In this document: in pieces, positions 49,406 to 57,298 of the stretch
How positions within the stretch are numbered: position 1 is the first letter of the stretch
Layout of the letters: each line of letters begins with the position of its first letter
NCBI GenBank assembly: GCA_002478115.1
Contig: DLMH01000014.1
Span: forward strand, 42,904 to 106,903
Direction: 5' to 3'
DNA from: Candidatus Acidiferrum typicum
Lineage (GTDB): Bacteria; Acidobacteriota; Terriglobia; Acidiferrales; UBA7541
Length of the DNA: 64,000 bases
Notes under the pieces: generated by a model
Told to the model about the DNA's origin: nothing
Database searches by the model: none
Seen by the model: only the letters and a program-made list of their open reading frames with translations
Made by a program: the position numbers and the translations under genes

Positions 49406-52159
49406 TTGGCGGAGATTGAGGAACCTAAGAGCGGTTGGATCAGGAGAGAAGAAGGAAAATCTAACGCAGAGACGCGGAGAACGCAGAGGTTCGCAGGGAA
49501 GAGAAACCCAAGAGCACAGACAGGAGTGTCTGTGCCACAGGGGCGCAGAAGGCACAGAGAGCGCAGAGAAGAGATGATGAGAGATCGTATGGAAAACGCG
49601 ACTAGAGATTGGGAACCGGGGATGACGGCGCCGGCGGACGGAAATGCGGGAGCGGGAGGCGCAGCGGGAAGGTTCGGAGAGATTCCTCGGTACGAAGGCT
49701 CCGCTCGGAATGACGGGCAGGCGAACCAGGCAGTGGCACTGGGGCCGAATTTTGAGGGGTTGGAGGAAGAGCGGCCGGAACTGGTGAACGCGCTGCGGGA
49801 GCTGGTGCGGCAGTACCGGCAAGAGGGCATAACGGCGCGGCGGCACGAAATTCGACGGATTCGACAGGCGCGGCTGTTCTGGCAGGGGCTGCAGTATGCC
49901 TGGTGGAACCCCAATGACATGAACTGGCACTTGCCGTTTGAGCAGAAGTTCAACGACGACCGCGCGCTGGAAGAGATGCCGCGGTATCAGTTTGTGACCA
50001 ACTTTTATCAGGGGTTTGGGCTGTCGTTTGTGGCGGTGCTTTCGCAGGATGTGCCGAGCGTGCGCTTCTACCCGCAATCGGCGCAATCGCTGATGGACAT
50101 TGCCGCGGCGCGCGCGGCGAGCGACGTGTCGGAGCTGGTCGAGCGAAATAACCATGTGGAGCACCTGCTGACGTCCATCGGGTATTTTCTGTGGACGGAT
50201 GGGAAGCTGGGCGCGTATGTGCGGTACGTGAAGGACGGGCAGCGGTTCGGTTTTCGCGAGGAAGAGATCCTGGCGGCGGTGGAGATACCGCTGGGCGTTG
50301 ACATGTGGGTTTGTCCCTCCTGCGGAAGGGAGACTCCGGTCGGGGGAAATCAGGGAGTACCGGACGGATATCAGCGATCAGCGACCAGCGATCAGGAGGC
50401 AGCAGAAGAGGAATCCCTCGACTCCGGTGTGCAGAAGGCGCAGACCTCCGCGCGGGATGACAATTTCGGACAAGGCGAGGATGACGGAGTGTTGGATGGT
50501 GGTGCCGAGGAAGCCCTCACCCCTGAAGGGGTGAGCTACACATGTCCGGGGTGCGGGGCGGAGTTGGGCGAGAAGGATTTGCGGAGGGCCGAGCGGGTGA
50601 CGGTGCCGCGGGTGGTGGAGACGCGGCGCGTGGCGAACGGCCAGGAAGTGATTTCGATTGCCGGCGGGCTGGAACTGAATACGCCCGTGTGGGCGAATGA
50701 GATGCACGAGTATCCGTACCTGCAATGGCAGGCGGAAGTGCACCGCGCAAAATTGAAGGCGGCGTATCCGCTGGCGGCGGGAAAAATCGAGGCGGCGCCA
50801 TCGCAGGGCCCGGAGGATGTGTACGCGCGCGTGTCGCGGCTAAGCGTGGAGCAAGGGTTGCCGTCGATTCATCCTGGTGACACGCTGATGAACCTGATTA
50901 CGTTCGACCGCACGTGGCTGCGGCCGTGGGCGTTTTACGGGATCGAGAATGAAGAGGTGCGGAACGAACTGTTGGCGCTCTTCCCGGATGGCTGCTACGT
51001 GGGCTTTGCGGGCGATGTGTACTGCGAAGCGCGCAACGAAAGCATGGACGATCACTGGCGCGTGCTGCACGCGCTGCCAGGCGACGGCCAGAACCGGCCG
51101 AGCGTGGGCGATTCGCTGGTGCAGGTGCAGGAGCGCTACAACACCCTGAGCAACATGCAGGCAGAGACGTATGAGTACGGAATTCCGCCGATCTATGCCG
51201 ATCCGCAAGTGTTGGACTTTGATGCGCTGGCGAATCAGGTGGCGGAGCCTGCGGCGCACTTTCCCGCGCGAGCGCGCCCGGGCCAGCCCTTGGCGGCGGG
51301 ATTTTTCCAGCCAGCGCCGGCGCAGGTGCCTCCGGACATGATTCGCCACCAGCAGGATTTGATTGGGCCGGTGTCGCAATTCTTGACCGGGCTGTTTCCC
51401 GCGGTCTTTGGCGGAAACATGGAGGATGTGAAGACGGCGAGCGGGTATGCAATGGCTCGCGACCAGGCAATGGGACGGCTGGGGCTGGTGTGGCGGCGGC
51501 TGAAGCAGTTTTATGGCGAAGTGATGTTACTGGGCGTGGACTGCTTCCGGAAGAACCGGCCTGAGGACGTGGATGTGCCCCTGCTGGGGCCGGATGGGAC
51601 GCTGGACGCGCGCATGATTCGGGTGGGCGATTTGAAAGGGAATATCTGCGTGCATCCGGAGGCGGATGAGACGTTCCCGCGGCTGAAGTCGCAGCAGCGC
51701 GGCGTGCTGCAGCAGTTGTTTGCGCTGAAGGATCCGCTGATTCAAGAGGCGTTGTCGGAGCCGGCGAACCTTGGGTACATCAAGAATGTGCTGGGTTTGA
51801 CGGAGTTGGTGATTCCGGGGGAGGACTCGCGGAATAAACAGTTGCGAGAGATCCAGGTGTTGTTGGGGAGCGCGCCAATTGTGGTGGCAGGGGGAAATCG
51901 AAACTCGAAACTCGAAACTCGAAATTCGGAAGAAGGGTCCGAGCCAGATCCGCAACCTGCGCCCATTGTGCTGCCATCGGTGGCCGTGGATGTGCTGCTG
52001 GACGAGCATGCGGTGGAGTTTGAGGAGTGCAAGAGGTGGGCGAATTCGGAGGCGGGGCAGTCGGCAAAGATGACGAATCCGGTGGGGTTTGCGAATGTGC
52101 GGGCGCACGCGGAAGCGCATTTGCGGGTGATGCAAGCGCAAGCCGCATTGACGGCCTAA
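49406..52159 (+). CDS. Phage portal protein with repeat-derived segments
   Basis: 917 residues from TTG, or shorter from ATG 49574/49622. The core has portal features (NWHLPFEQKFNDDRALEEMP, FYQGFGLSFVAVLSQDVPSV, YVGFAGDVYCEARNESMDDH and a C-terminal helical region). The portal ring is the DNA gate of the capsid vertex. At least five segments derive from dispersed repeats: residues 18-56, about 90-105, 320-332, 334-354 and 369-378. Two Cys pairs (CPSC near 302, CPGC near 379) form a likely zinc ribbon whose halves are pushed apart by three of these repeats. Confidence 0.85.
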   Translation: MAEIEEPKSGWIRREEGKSNAETRRTQRFAGKRNPRAQTGVSVPQGRRRHRERREEMMRDRMENATRDWEPGMTAPADGNAGAGGAAGRFGEIPRYEGSARNDGQANQAVALGPNFEGLEEERPELVNALRELVRQYRQEGITARRHEIRRIRQARLFWQGLQYAWWNPNDMNWHLPFEQKFNDDRALEEMPRYQFVTNFYQGFGLSFVAVLSQDVPSVRFYPQSAQSLMDIAAARAASDVSELVERNNHVEHLLTSIGYFLWTDGKLGAYVRYVKDGQRFGFREEEILAAVEIPLGVDMWVCPSCGRETPVGGNQGVPDGYQRSATSDQEAAEEESLDSGVQKAQTSARDDNFGQGEDDGVLDGGAEEALTPEGVSYTCPGCGAELGEKDLRRAERVTVPRVVETRRVANGQEVISIAGGLELNTPVWANEMHEYPYLQWQAEVHRAKLKAAYPLAAGKIEAAPSQGPEDVYARVSRLSVEQGLPSIHPGDTLMNLITFDRTWLRPWAFYGIENEEVRNELLALFPDGCYVGFAGDVYCEARNESMDDHWRVLHALPGDGQNRPSVGDSLVQVQERYNTLSNMQAETYEYGIPPIYADPQVLDFDALANQVAEPAAHFPARARPGQPLAAGFFQPAPAQVPPDMIRHQQDLIGPVSQFLTGLFPAVFGGNMEDVKTASGYAMARDQAMGRLGLVWRRLKQFYGEVMLLGVDCFRKNRPEDVDVPLLGPDGTLDARMIRVGDLKGNICVHPEADETFPRLKSQQRGVLQQLFALKDPLIQEALSEPANLGYIKNVLGLTELVIPGEDSRNKQLREIQVLLGSAPIVVAGGNRNSKLETRNSEEGSEPDPQPAPIVLPSVAVDVLLDEHAVEFEECKRWANSEAGQSAKMTNPVGFANVRAHAEAHLRVMQAQAALTA
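49460..49573 (+). repeat. 'cacagag / cacagac palindrome' element in portal 5' region
   Basis: Full-length copy with 'cccaagagcacagacaggagtgtctgtgcc'. It is open in the portal frame if translation starts at 49406. Confidence 0.75.
49676..49722 (+). repeat. 'gagattcct...ggaatgacggg' element in portal
   Basis: Short member of the 'gatccttcga...ggatgaca' family. Encodes about 15 residues of the portal N-terminus (RFGEIPRYEGSARNDG). Confidence 0.6.
50367..50538 (+). repeat. Three stacked repeats inside the portal zinc ribbon
   Basis: 'tatcagcgatcagcgaccagcgatcagg' (50,367-50,400), a 'gaatccctcgactccg...gggatgaca' element (50,409-50,466) and the hairpin 'ctcacccctgaaggggtgag' (50,516-50,535) lie between the two Cys pairs. 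All three families have copies elsewhere in the window. The reading frame stays open throughout. Confidence 0.8.
51899..51932 (+). repeat. Tandem 'gaaactc' repeat in portal C-terminus
   Basis: Four to five heptad units (gaaactc, last ones gaaattc) encode a Ser/Lys/Arg-rich linker. A short tandem array, not CRISPR. Confidence 0.7.
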
Positions 52160-52260
52160 GAAGAATTTGGCGTGGCAAGATAACCGCATGAGGACCTAGT
52201 TGGATGTGATCTTGCCGAGTAGGGGCGCAGCACTGCTGCGCCCCTACATGGAAAGTCGGA

Positions 52261-52464
52261 GTGAGCGCGGAGAGTGGGATGGAAACGATTGCGACACAAA
52301 GCGGAATGCAAGGTGCGGGTAGGGAAGTGTTTGCGTTGACGGATGAGCAAATATTGGGGATGGAGCCGGAGGGCGAAGTTGCTCGAGGTACGCAAATGAC
52401 AGACGAGCAACTGTTGGAGACCGCCGGAACGAGCGTTGAGCGAGGCGCGGCGGGACGCTACTGA
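52261..52464 (+). CDS. N-terminal part of a split scaffold-like protein
   Basis: 67 residues from GTG 52261. The acidic sequence ALTDEQILGMEPEGEVARG resembles the end of the next gene (LSDEQILEL). It stops at 52464, while a second frame opens at 52436, so the two may have been one gene separated by a +1 shift. Alternatively it is a small independent protein. Confidence 0.5.
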   Translation: MSAESGMETIATQSGMQGAGREVFALTDEQILGMEPEGEVARGTQMTDEQLLETAGTSVERGAAGRY

Positions 52465-53584
52465 GCAAGCGAAAGAGGTTGGCGCGCAGGCGCCGCCACA
52501 ATGGCTGGCCGAGAGGATGCGGGATCCCTGGCATGGGGATGAGGCGAAGGAGTTCTGGGAAGGCGCGGTGCAGGCGAGGCAGGAAGCGGCGGCTTATCGC
52601 GAGGCGATTGCGACGCCTGCCGAAGCGCGGGCGCTGAAGGAGATCTATCCCGGTGGAGTGAATGAGGCGAAATCGGCAGCGGAACGTGCGCGGCAGTTGG
52701 AGGAGTTTGATGGGGCGTACTTCGGCGCGGCGGGGATGCCGGCGGAGGCGCTGAGCGCTGCGCGGGTGCAATTGGCGCAGAGGTTGATGGAGCAGGATCC
52801 GGCGGCGTTCCGGCAGATGGTGGCGGCGGGAGTGCGGTTGCTGGAGGCGGCCGGGGGCCAACGACCAGCGAGCGCTGTAGGTGCAGAAGGAAATGGTGGC
52901 AGCGGGCGGTTGGTTGACGGGGCCAGGAAAGGCCTCACCCCTGAAGAGGTGAGCTACAGGGACGGGAACGGCAGACAGCCGGGTGCGGCTGTTGCGCAGC
53001 AGGTGCCGCCAGCGTACGTGAATTTTGAGAAGGCCACGAACGCGGAGTTGGAGAAGAGCGTGGGCGGAGCGATTGCGCGAGCGATGGAACAGGCGCTGCC
53101 GAATCTGAGGAGCCTGGATCGAGCGGGGCGAGACGCGGCTTCGCAGGGCACACCATTACAAGAGAGATTGGGCGCGGCGGTCCGCGAGGATGTGGAAGCG
53201 GCGCTGAAGAGCGACGCGCAACTGGGTGAGCAGGTGGCAAAAATTCTTGGAGCGCGGCGGTTTGACGATGCCACGCGGGCTCAGGTAGTGCGGGTGATTG
53301 ATGCGCGGGCACAACAGTTGGTGCCAGGCGCGGTGAAGCGGGTGGTGGGGAGTTGGACGACGGCGACACTGGGGACAACAGGGAAGAGCCGCGCGGCGGA
53401 AACGGGATCTGGTGCTTGGCGGTCGGCGGGCGAATCCGCTGCGAGGCCTGCGCCGCAGACTGGGAAGAACAAGCCGAGTTCCGGACGAAATGAGAGATCG
53501 GAGCCTCGCGCTGGCGCACGAACGGGGAACCGAGGACGGGTGGATTACGGGAAGTTGAGCGACGAACAAATTTTGGAGCTGTGA
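52436..53584 (+). CDS. Scaffold-like phage protein
   Basis: 382 residues from TTG. Highly charged, Ala/Glu/Arg-rich and helical (PPQWLAERMRDPWHGDEAKE, EGAVQARQEAAAYREAIATP, EAKSAAERARQLEEFD), with a Ser/Arg/Gly C-terminus ending DYGKLSDEQILEL. Scaffold proteins of dsDNA phages are encoded just before the major capsid gene, as here. The repeat hairpin 'ctcacccctgaagaggtgag' (52,936-52,955) is in frame as LTPEEVSY. Function is inferred. Confidence 0.65.
   Translation: MSEARRDATEQAKEVGAQAPPQWLAERMRDPWHGDEAKEFWEGAVQARQEAAAYREAIATPAEARALKEIYPGGVNEAKSAAERARQLEEFDGAYFGAAGMPAEALSAARVQLAQRLMEQDPAAFRQMVAAGVRLLEAAGGQRPASAVGAEGNGGSGRLVDGARKGLTPEEVSYRDGNGRQPGAAVAQQVPPAYVNFEKATNAELEKSVGGAIARAMEQALPNLRSLDRAGRDAASQGTPLQERLGAAVREDVEAALKSDAQLGEQVAKILGARRFDDATRAQVVRVIDARAQQLVPGAVKRVVGSWTTATLGTTGKSRAAETGSGAWRSAGESAARPAPQTGKNKPSSGRNERSEPRAGARTGNRGRVDYGKLSDEQILEL
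52931..52961 (+). repeat. 'ctcacccctgaag..gtgagctac' hairpin in the scaffold gene
   Basis: In-frame copy of the element at 50,514 and 28,580; gives LTPEEVSY here and LTPEGVSY in the portal. Confidence 0.75.
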
Positions 53585-53636
53585 GAGAGTGTTTGCCGCA
53601 GAAAGAACAAGAACAGAGGGATTGTGACGTTCGATC

Positions 53637-53748
53637 GTAAGAGCCCACTCTTCGCAAAATACGCGAAGGATGGGGCACCCTCAAGATCAGGGGTAGGGCG
53701 GCGTATGAGGGGAAACCCAAGAGCACAAGCATGAGTGCCTGTGCCACA
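53637..53748 (+). repeat. Two repeats before the capsid gene
   Basis: 'gtaagagcccactcttcgc...aaggatggggcaccctcaag' (53,637-53,685), then 'cccaagagcacaagcatgagtgcctgtgcc' (53,716-53,746), where the stem has changed to cacaagc/gcctgtg. Confidence 0.65.
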
Positions 53749-53871
53749 AAAGCAAAAGACAAGCCACAGGGCGCACAGATCGGCCCCTGCAACAACGGAG
53801 TTTTGGCGCCTTCTCGCAAGACGCCTGCCTGCCCTTCTGAAGCGGGGCAGCACATCTAAGGAGAAACAACA

Positions 53872-55140
53872 ATGCCAGCACAAGCAAACGCGAATGTCAT
53901 CGCGTTGCAGCTCGAGAAGGTGCGCGACAAGGTACCTTTGCTGTATGAGCGCGACGACATTCTTTTGACGATGATCCAGCAACGCGGCGACGTGGAGAAA
54001 ATCTCTTCACGAAACTTGCGCCTGCCGTTGCAGGTCAATCCCGGTGGGAAGGCCGGGTCGTACAACGCAGACGGTGGCGACCTGGGCCGCGGTTCGGGAA
54101 CACAGTACGACGTAGCGCAGGTGTCGCCGATCTTCTTCCGCTTCGCGATTGAAATCACGAAGCTGGTGGAATACGCGACGACGGGAAGGGACCGCGCGAT
54201 TGAAAACGCGGCCAAGCGCGAAGTGGCCAACGGAATGAAGCAGTTCCGCTCGTTCCTGGACAAGCTGATACAGACCGCTGGGAACGGCGTGCTGGGAACG
54301 ATCAGCTCGGTGAGCGGGACCACGTTCACAATGACGGTGCCTTACGGCGCAGCGCTGGTGTATCCCGGACAGACGATCCAGATCTACGACACCACGTTGA
54401 CGACCAACCGGAACGTCGCGGCAAGCGTGACGACAAGCGTGGTGACGGCGGATCCCATCAGCACACAGCAAATCACCGTGGACAACGTCCCGACAGGGAC
54501 GGTCGCGACGGATGTGATCGTGCACGACGGATTGAGCGGGGCGCAGCCGGTTTCGTTGTATGGGATCAAGTATCACCAGAACAACGCGACGACAGGCACG
54601 TGGCTCAACCTGAGCCGCGCGACCTATCCGATCCAACTGGCCACGCCGCGCGTGAACGCTGGCAACGCGGCGCTGACGCCGGCCAACGTGCGCCTGGCGA
54701 TCAACAAGGTGCGCAAGTCGTTGGGGATCAACCACCTGAGCAAGCTGATCGCGTACATGGCAGTCGAGCAGGAGCATGCTTGGGAAAATCTGGGCATCAC
54801 GGTGAGTTCCATCATCAAGGAAGGCGGCAGCGGGAACGGGAACGACCTGGATCTGCTGTTCACCGGACGAAAAACCATGAGCGGAATTTCGATCAAGTCC
54901 AGCGTAAACGCGGACCAGACGCGCGTGGACTTCCTGGATTTGGCGCACTGGGGCCGCGCCGTGTTGAAGGACATTGATTTCTACGAGGTCAATGGCAACA
55001 CGGTGTTCCCGATTTACGGGGCCAGCGGCGGGCTGGCAGCGTCTTATATCTTCTACTTTGACACAGCGTTCCAGCTCTGGTCAGACAGCCCGCGCAGCGG
55101 TGCGTACATCGATACGCTCGCTCGCCCGTCGGGTTACTGA
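53872..55140 (+). CDS. Phage major capsid protein
   Basis: 422 residues, ATG with AAGGAG upstream. Segments such as PLLYERDDILLTMIQQRGDV, YDVAQVSPIFFRFAIEITKL and AKREVANGMKQFRSFLDKLI fit an HK97-like N-arm, E-loop and spine helix; residues 140-240 form a beta-rich insert (SGTTFTMTVPYGAALVYPGQ). It lies between scaffold and adaptor genes as expected. The start is at the acidic N-terminus without a clear cleavage site. Confidence 0.8.
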   Translation: MPAQANANVIALQLEKVRDKVPLLYERDDILLTMIQQRGDVEKISSRNLRLPLQVNPGGKAGSYNADGGDLGRGSGTQYDVAQVSPIFFRFAIEITKLVEYATTGRDRAIENAAKREVANGMKQFRSFLDKLIQTAGNGVLGTISSVSGTTFTMTVPYGAALVYPGQTIQIYDTTLTTNRNVAASVTTSVVTADPISTQQITVDNVPTGTVATDVIVHDGLSGAQPVSLYGIKYHQNNATTGTWLNLSRATYPIQLATPRVNAGNAALTPANVRLAINKVRKSLGINHLSKLIAYMAVEQEHAWENLGITVSSIIKEGGSGNGNDLDLLFTGRKTMSGISIKSSVNADQTRVDFLDLAHWGRAVLKDIDFYEVNGNTVFPIYGASGGLAASYIFYFDTAFQLWSDSPRSGAYIDTLARPSGY

Positions 55141-55148
55141 GACGGGAA

Positions 55149-55253
55149 GTGAAGGAGATTGAGGAGGTACAGGAAGTGAAGGAGCAGAATCGACTCGCAA
55201 TTGTGGTGCGAGGCGTTTTCCTTTACTTCCTTGGCCTCCTATATCTCCTTCAC
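55149..55253 (+). repeat. Large inverted repeat after the capsid gene
   Basis: Two 35-base arms (55,149-55,183 and 55,219-55,253; 29 of 35 positions pair) flank a 35-base loop. The right arm begins tcctttacttcc, complementary to the left arm's end. It could form a long hairpin in mRNA between the capsid gene and its neighbour, with a possible processing or termination role. Confidence 0.75.
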
Positions 55254-55277
55254 CTCAATTTGCTTCGAGAGAATCGC

Positions 55278-55871
55278 ATGATTCAGGTGATACGAGAGAG
55301 TCACGATACGCCGGAAGAGGTTGCGCGGCGTCTGGAAGCTGCCGGCGGACGGAATCGGTTTGGCGAGCCCAACTATCGAGTGATTTGGGGCTGGAACCGC
55401 CTGGCGTGGATTGGCGGGAAGTTTGAAGACCGCGACGCGCACGGGGATTTGGTGCGGGAAGTGGTGGAATTGCGGCTGGAGCCGAAATATCCGCAGGTGA
55501 ACCGGTGGCACGTGGAGCGTTGGGTGCCGCCGGAAATGTACGGGTCGCCGCGAGATTGGTACGCAAAGACGGTGGAAAGCGCAAATGGCGTGAGCGTGCC
55601 GGCGCTGGGGCCGTATCCGGAGCGGGGCGAATACGAGCATTGTTTTACGCTGCAAGGGCCAAAAGGCGAATTTGTGCAGTTGACGCCGACGATTGTGGAG
55701 CATGTGGCGCGAGCGATCGAGTGGGCGAGGCGATTCCCGAAGGCGAAGCAGCGTGGAATGTTGTACGAGAGGGAAGCTCGCGATGAGCGCGAGTACGAAC
55801 AGTGGGCGTACACATTGATGGATGACGCTGTGCCGGCGCTGCATGGGCGGCCGTTTGTAACGGTGGCGTAG
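55278..55871 (+). CDS. Phage protein, hypothetical
   Basis: 197 residues from the ATG at 55278; the frame is open upstream only through the inverted repeat. Mixed alpha/beta pattern (TPEEVARRLEAAGGRNRFGE, PNYRVIWGWNRLAWIGGKFE, RWVPPEMYGSPRDWYAKTVE) with a charged C-terminus (RRFPKAKQRGMLYEREARDE). No family recognised. Confidence 0.7.
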   Translation: MIQVIRESHDTPEEVARRLEAAGGRNRFGEPNYRVIWGWNRLAWIGGKFEDRDAHGDLVREVVELRLEPKYPQVNRWHVERWVPPEMYGSPRDWYAKTVESANGVSVPALGPYPERGEYEHCFTLQGPKGEFVQLTPTIVEHVARAIEWARRFPKAKQRGMLYEREARDEREYEQWAYTLMDDAVPALHGRPFVTVA

Positions 55872-55906
55872 TCAGGAATCTGGGGTCGAGAAAGTAATGA
55901 TGAATT

Positions 55907-56143
55907 ATGAGCGGAAGAATTTCACACCTGCGGATTTGGTTGAAGGGCATCATGGCGGCGGGAATCAGCGGAGCTGCAGGTGGAGTGATGACTGGGCTGG
56001 CGGCGGTGGGAATCGATCCGGCACATTTTAATTTGCAGGCGGGGATGGGGGCGACAGTCAGGATTGGGATGGCCGCGGCATTGATCAACGCGGTGATTGG
56101 CGTGGCGGCGTATTTGCAGAAGTCGCCGTTGCCCGACGAGTGA
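55907..56143 (+). CDS. Holin-like membrane protein
   Basis: 78 residues. Two hydrophobic segments (IMAAGISGAAGGVMTGLAAV and VRIGMAAALINAVIGVAAYL) flank a short polar turn; basic residues at the N-terminus and acidic at the end. It resembles small membrane proteins of phage lysis cassettes. No endolysin is visible in the window. Confidence 0.6.
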   Translation: MSGRISHLRIWLKGIMAAGISGAAGGVMTGLAAVGIDPAHFNLQAGMGATVRIGMAAALINAVIGVAAYLQKSPLPDE

Positions 56144-56189
56144 GTGCTGAGCAGCGAGCTGTGCGTCGCCAGAAATTGGGGAACAGAAC

Positions 56190-56726
56190 ATGCCAGTAGT
56201 GGGATCGAGTGCGTATAACACGGCGGGACAGATAACCTCCCTGGTGAGGTCGCTGCTGAATGATTCGCAGGGAAACCTGTTCACGGATACCTTGCTCTTG
56301 CCATATCTGAATTCGGCTTACCGCAAGGTGCAGCGCGCGATGGGGAACGCCGGCGGCGGGGGATTCATCCAGGATGACGTGCTGCTGGTGGTGACCGCGG
56401 TGGCGGGACAGGATGCGTCGCTGCAGGTGTCGCTGAGCGATGCCAGCGCGCCGCAGGACACGCAGATCCGCTTGCGCTACTTGAAAGCGTACCCCGATTT
56501 CACGGATGCAACCTCGCCGGTGCTGGTGCGCAACGCCCAGGAAGCGCTGGCGTACGCCACGGCGGCGCTGGCGGGATGGGCAAGGGGCAGTCCGCTGGCG
56601 GAGAAGTGGGACGATGCGGCGAGCGACGCGATCGAAGACCTGGTCGTGGCGGCCGTGCGCAGAGAGCAGCAGAGCAGCCGGCGGCGGCGGCCGTTTTCGG
56701 CGAGGAGCGGGTACACACCGTTTTGA
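56190..56726 (+). CDS. Phage adaptor-like protein
   Basis: 178 residues. N-terminal SSAYNTAGQITSLVRSLLND, then FTDTLLLPYLNSAYRKVQRAM, a pattern typical of the head-tail adaptor or connector of podovirus- and siphovirus-like phages. A C-terminal Arg-rich end (RREQQSSRRRRPFSARS) follows. Close to the capsid and tail genes. Assignment is by pattern and place. Confidence 0.65.
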   Translation: MPVVGSSAYNTAGQITSLVRSLLNDSQGNLFTDTLLLPYLNSAYRKVQRAMGNAGGGGFIQDDVLLVVTAVAGQDASLQVSLSDASAPQDTQIRLRYLKAYPDFTDATSPVLVRNAQEALAYATAALAGWARGSPLAEKWDDAASDAIEDLVVAAVRREQQSSRRRRPFSARSGYTPF

Positions 56727-56727
56727 G

Positions 56728-56757
56728 AGAGTTTTCAGTTGTCAGTTTTAAGTAAGG
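56728..56757 (+). repeat. 'cagttttaagtaa' repeat after the adaptor gene
   Basis: 'gttttcagttgtcagttttaagtaag' begins two bases past the stop codon of the adaptor gene. Same family as at 13,747 and 30,554. Confidence 0.6.
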
Positions 56758-56787
56758 CGTTTTCGGAACAAGGAGAGGGGTGCGGGG

Positions 56788-57135
56788 ATGGCAATTACGA
56801 TTTCGCTGTCGCCACTGAACGTGGACGGCAGCGCAAGCAACTTTGTTTACGCGATCGCAACACTGAGTTTTTCGGGGAACTACACCGCCGGCGGAGACAC
56901 GCTGGATTTCACGCAAGTGGCGGACAAACTGCCCTCGACGCAAGTGGTGCAGGCGATCGCCGAGAGCCAGAACGGCAACAGCGGATATTACATCCCGCTA
57001 CAGGGAACGGCGCTGAATAACTGGAAGTTGAAAGCGTTCCTGGGAGGCGGGACAGAGATCACGGCAGGAGCGTATCCGGCCAGCGTAACGACGGACATCG
57101 TGCAACTGAGTATAACGGCGAGGAAATTGTTGTAG
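56788..57135 (+). CDS. Small phage structural protein
   Basis: 115 residues, beta-rich and low in charge (ITISLSPLNVDGSASNFVYA, AIATLSFSGNYTAGGDTLDF, PASVTTDIVQLSITARKLL). No homology recognised; likely a decoration or neck protein from its position before the fibre gene. Confidence 0.6.
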   Translation: MAITISLSPLNVDGSASNFVYAIATLSFSGNYTAGGDTLDFTQVADKLPSTQVVQAIAESQNGNSGYYIPLQGTALNNWKLKAFLGGGTEITAGAYPASVTTDIVQLSITARKLL

Positions 57136-57154
57136 GGCGCTGGGAATCGGATAA

Positions 57155-57290
57155 CGGATATCAGCGATCAGGAGGCGGTTCTTGGAGGCCTCTCCCGAAT
57201 TGGTAGTCGAGGCTGGCTCTGAAGCCGGGACTGTAATCGCGGAATGGCAAAAGAAAAACCTCGGGTCTGAAGGCCTGGGCTACAGGACTG
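57155..57290 (+). repeat. 'cagcgatcagg' and '...aaggcctgggctacagg' repeats before the fibre gene
   Basis: 'gatatcagcgatcagg' (57,160-57,175) and 'cgggtctgaaggcctgggctacagg' (57,262-57,286). The frame upstream of the fibre ATG is open only through these repeats. Confidence 0.6.
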
Positions 57291-57298
57291 CGAAGCAC

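Noticed and set aside
51899..51932. Tandem 'gaaactc' units as a CRISPR-like array
   Set aside because: Units are only seven bases, have no spacers, and lie within the portal reading frame; no cas gene is nearby.
55149..55277. N-terminal extension of the gene at 55278
   Set aside because: The frame is open only because the inverted repeat lacks stops; the encoded peptide is the repeat itself.
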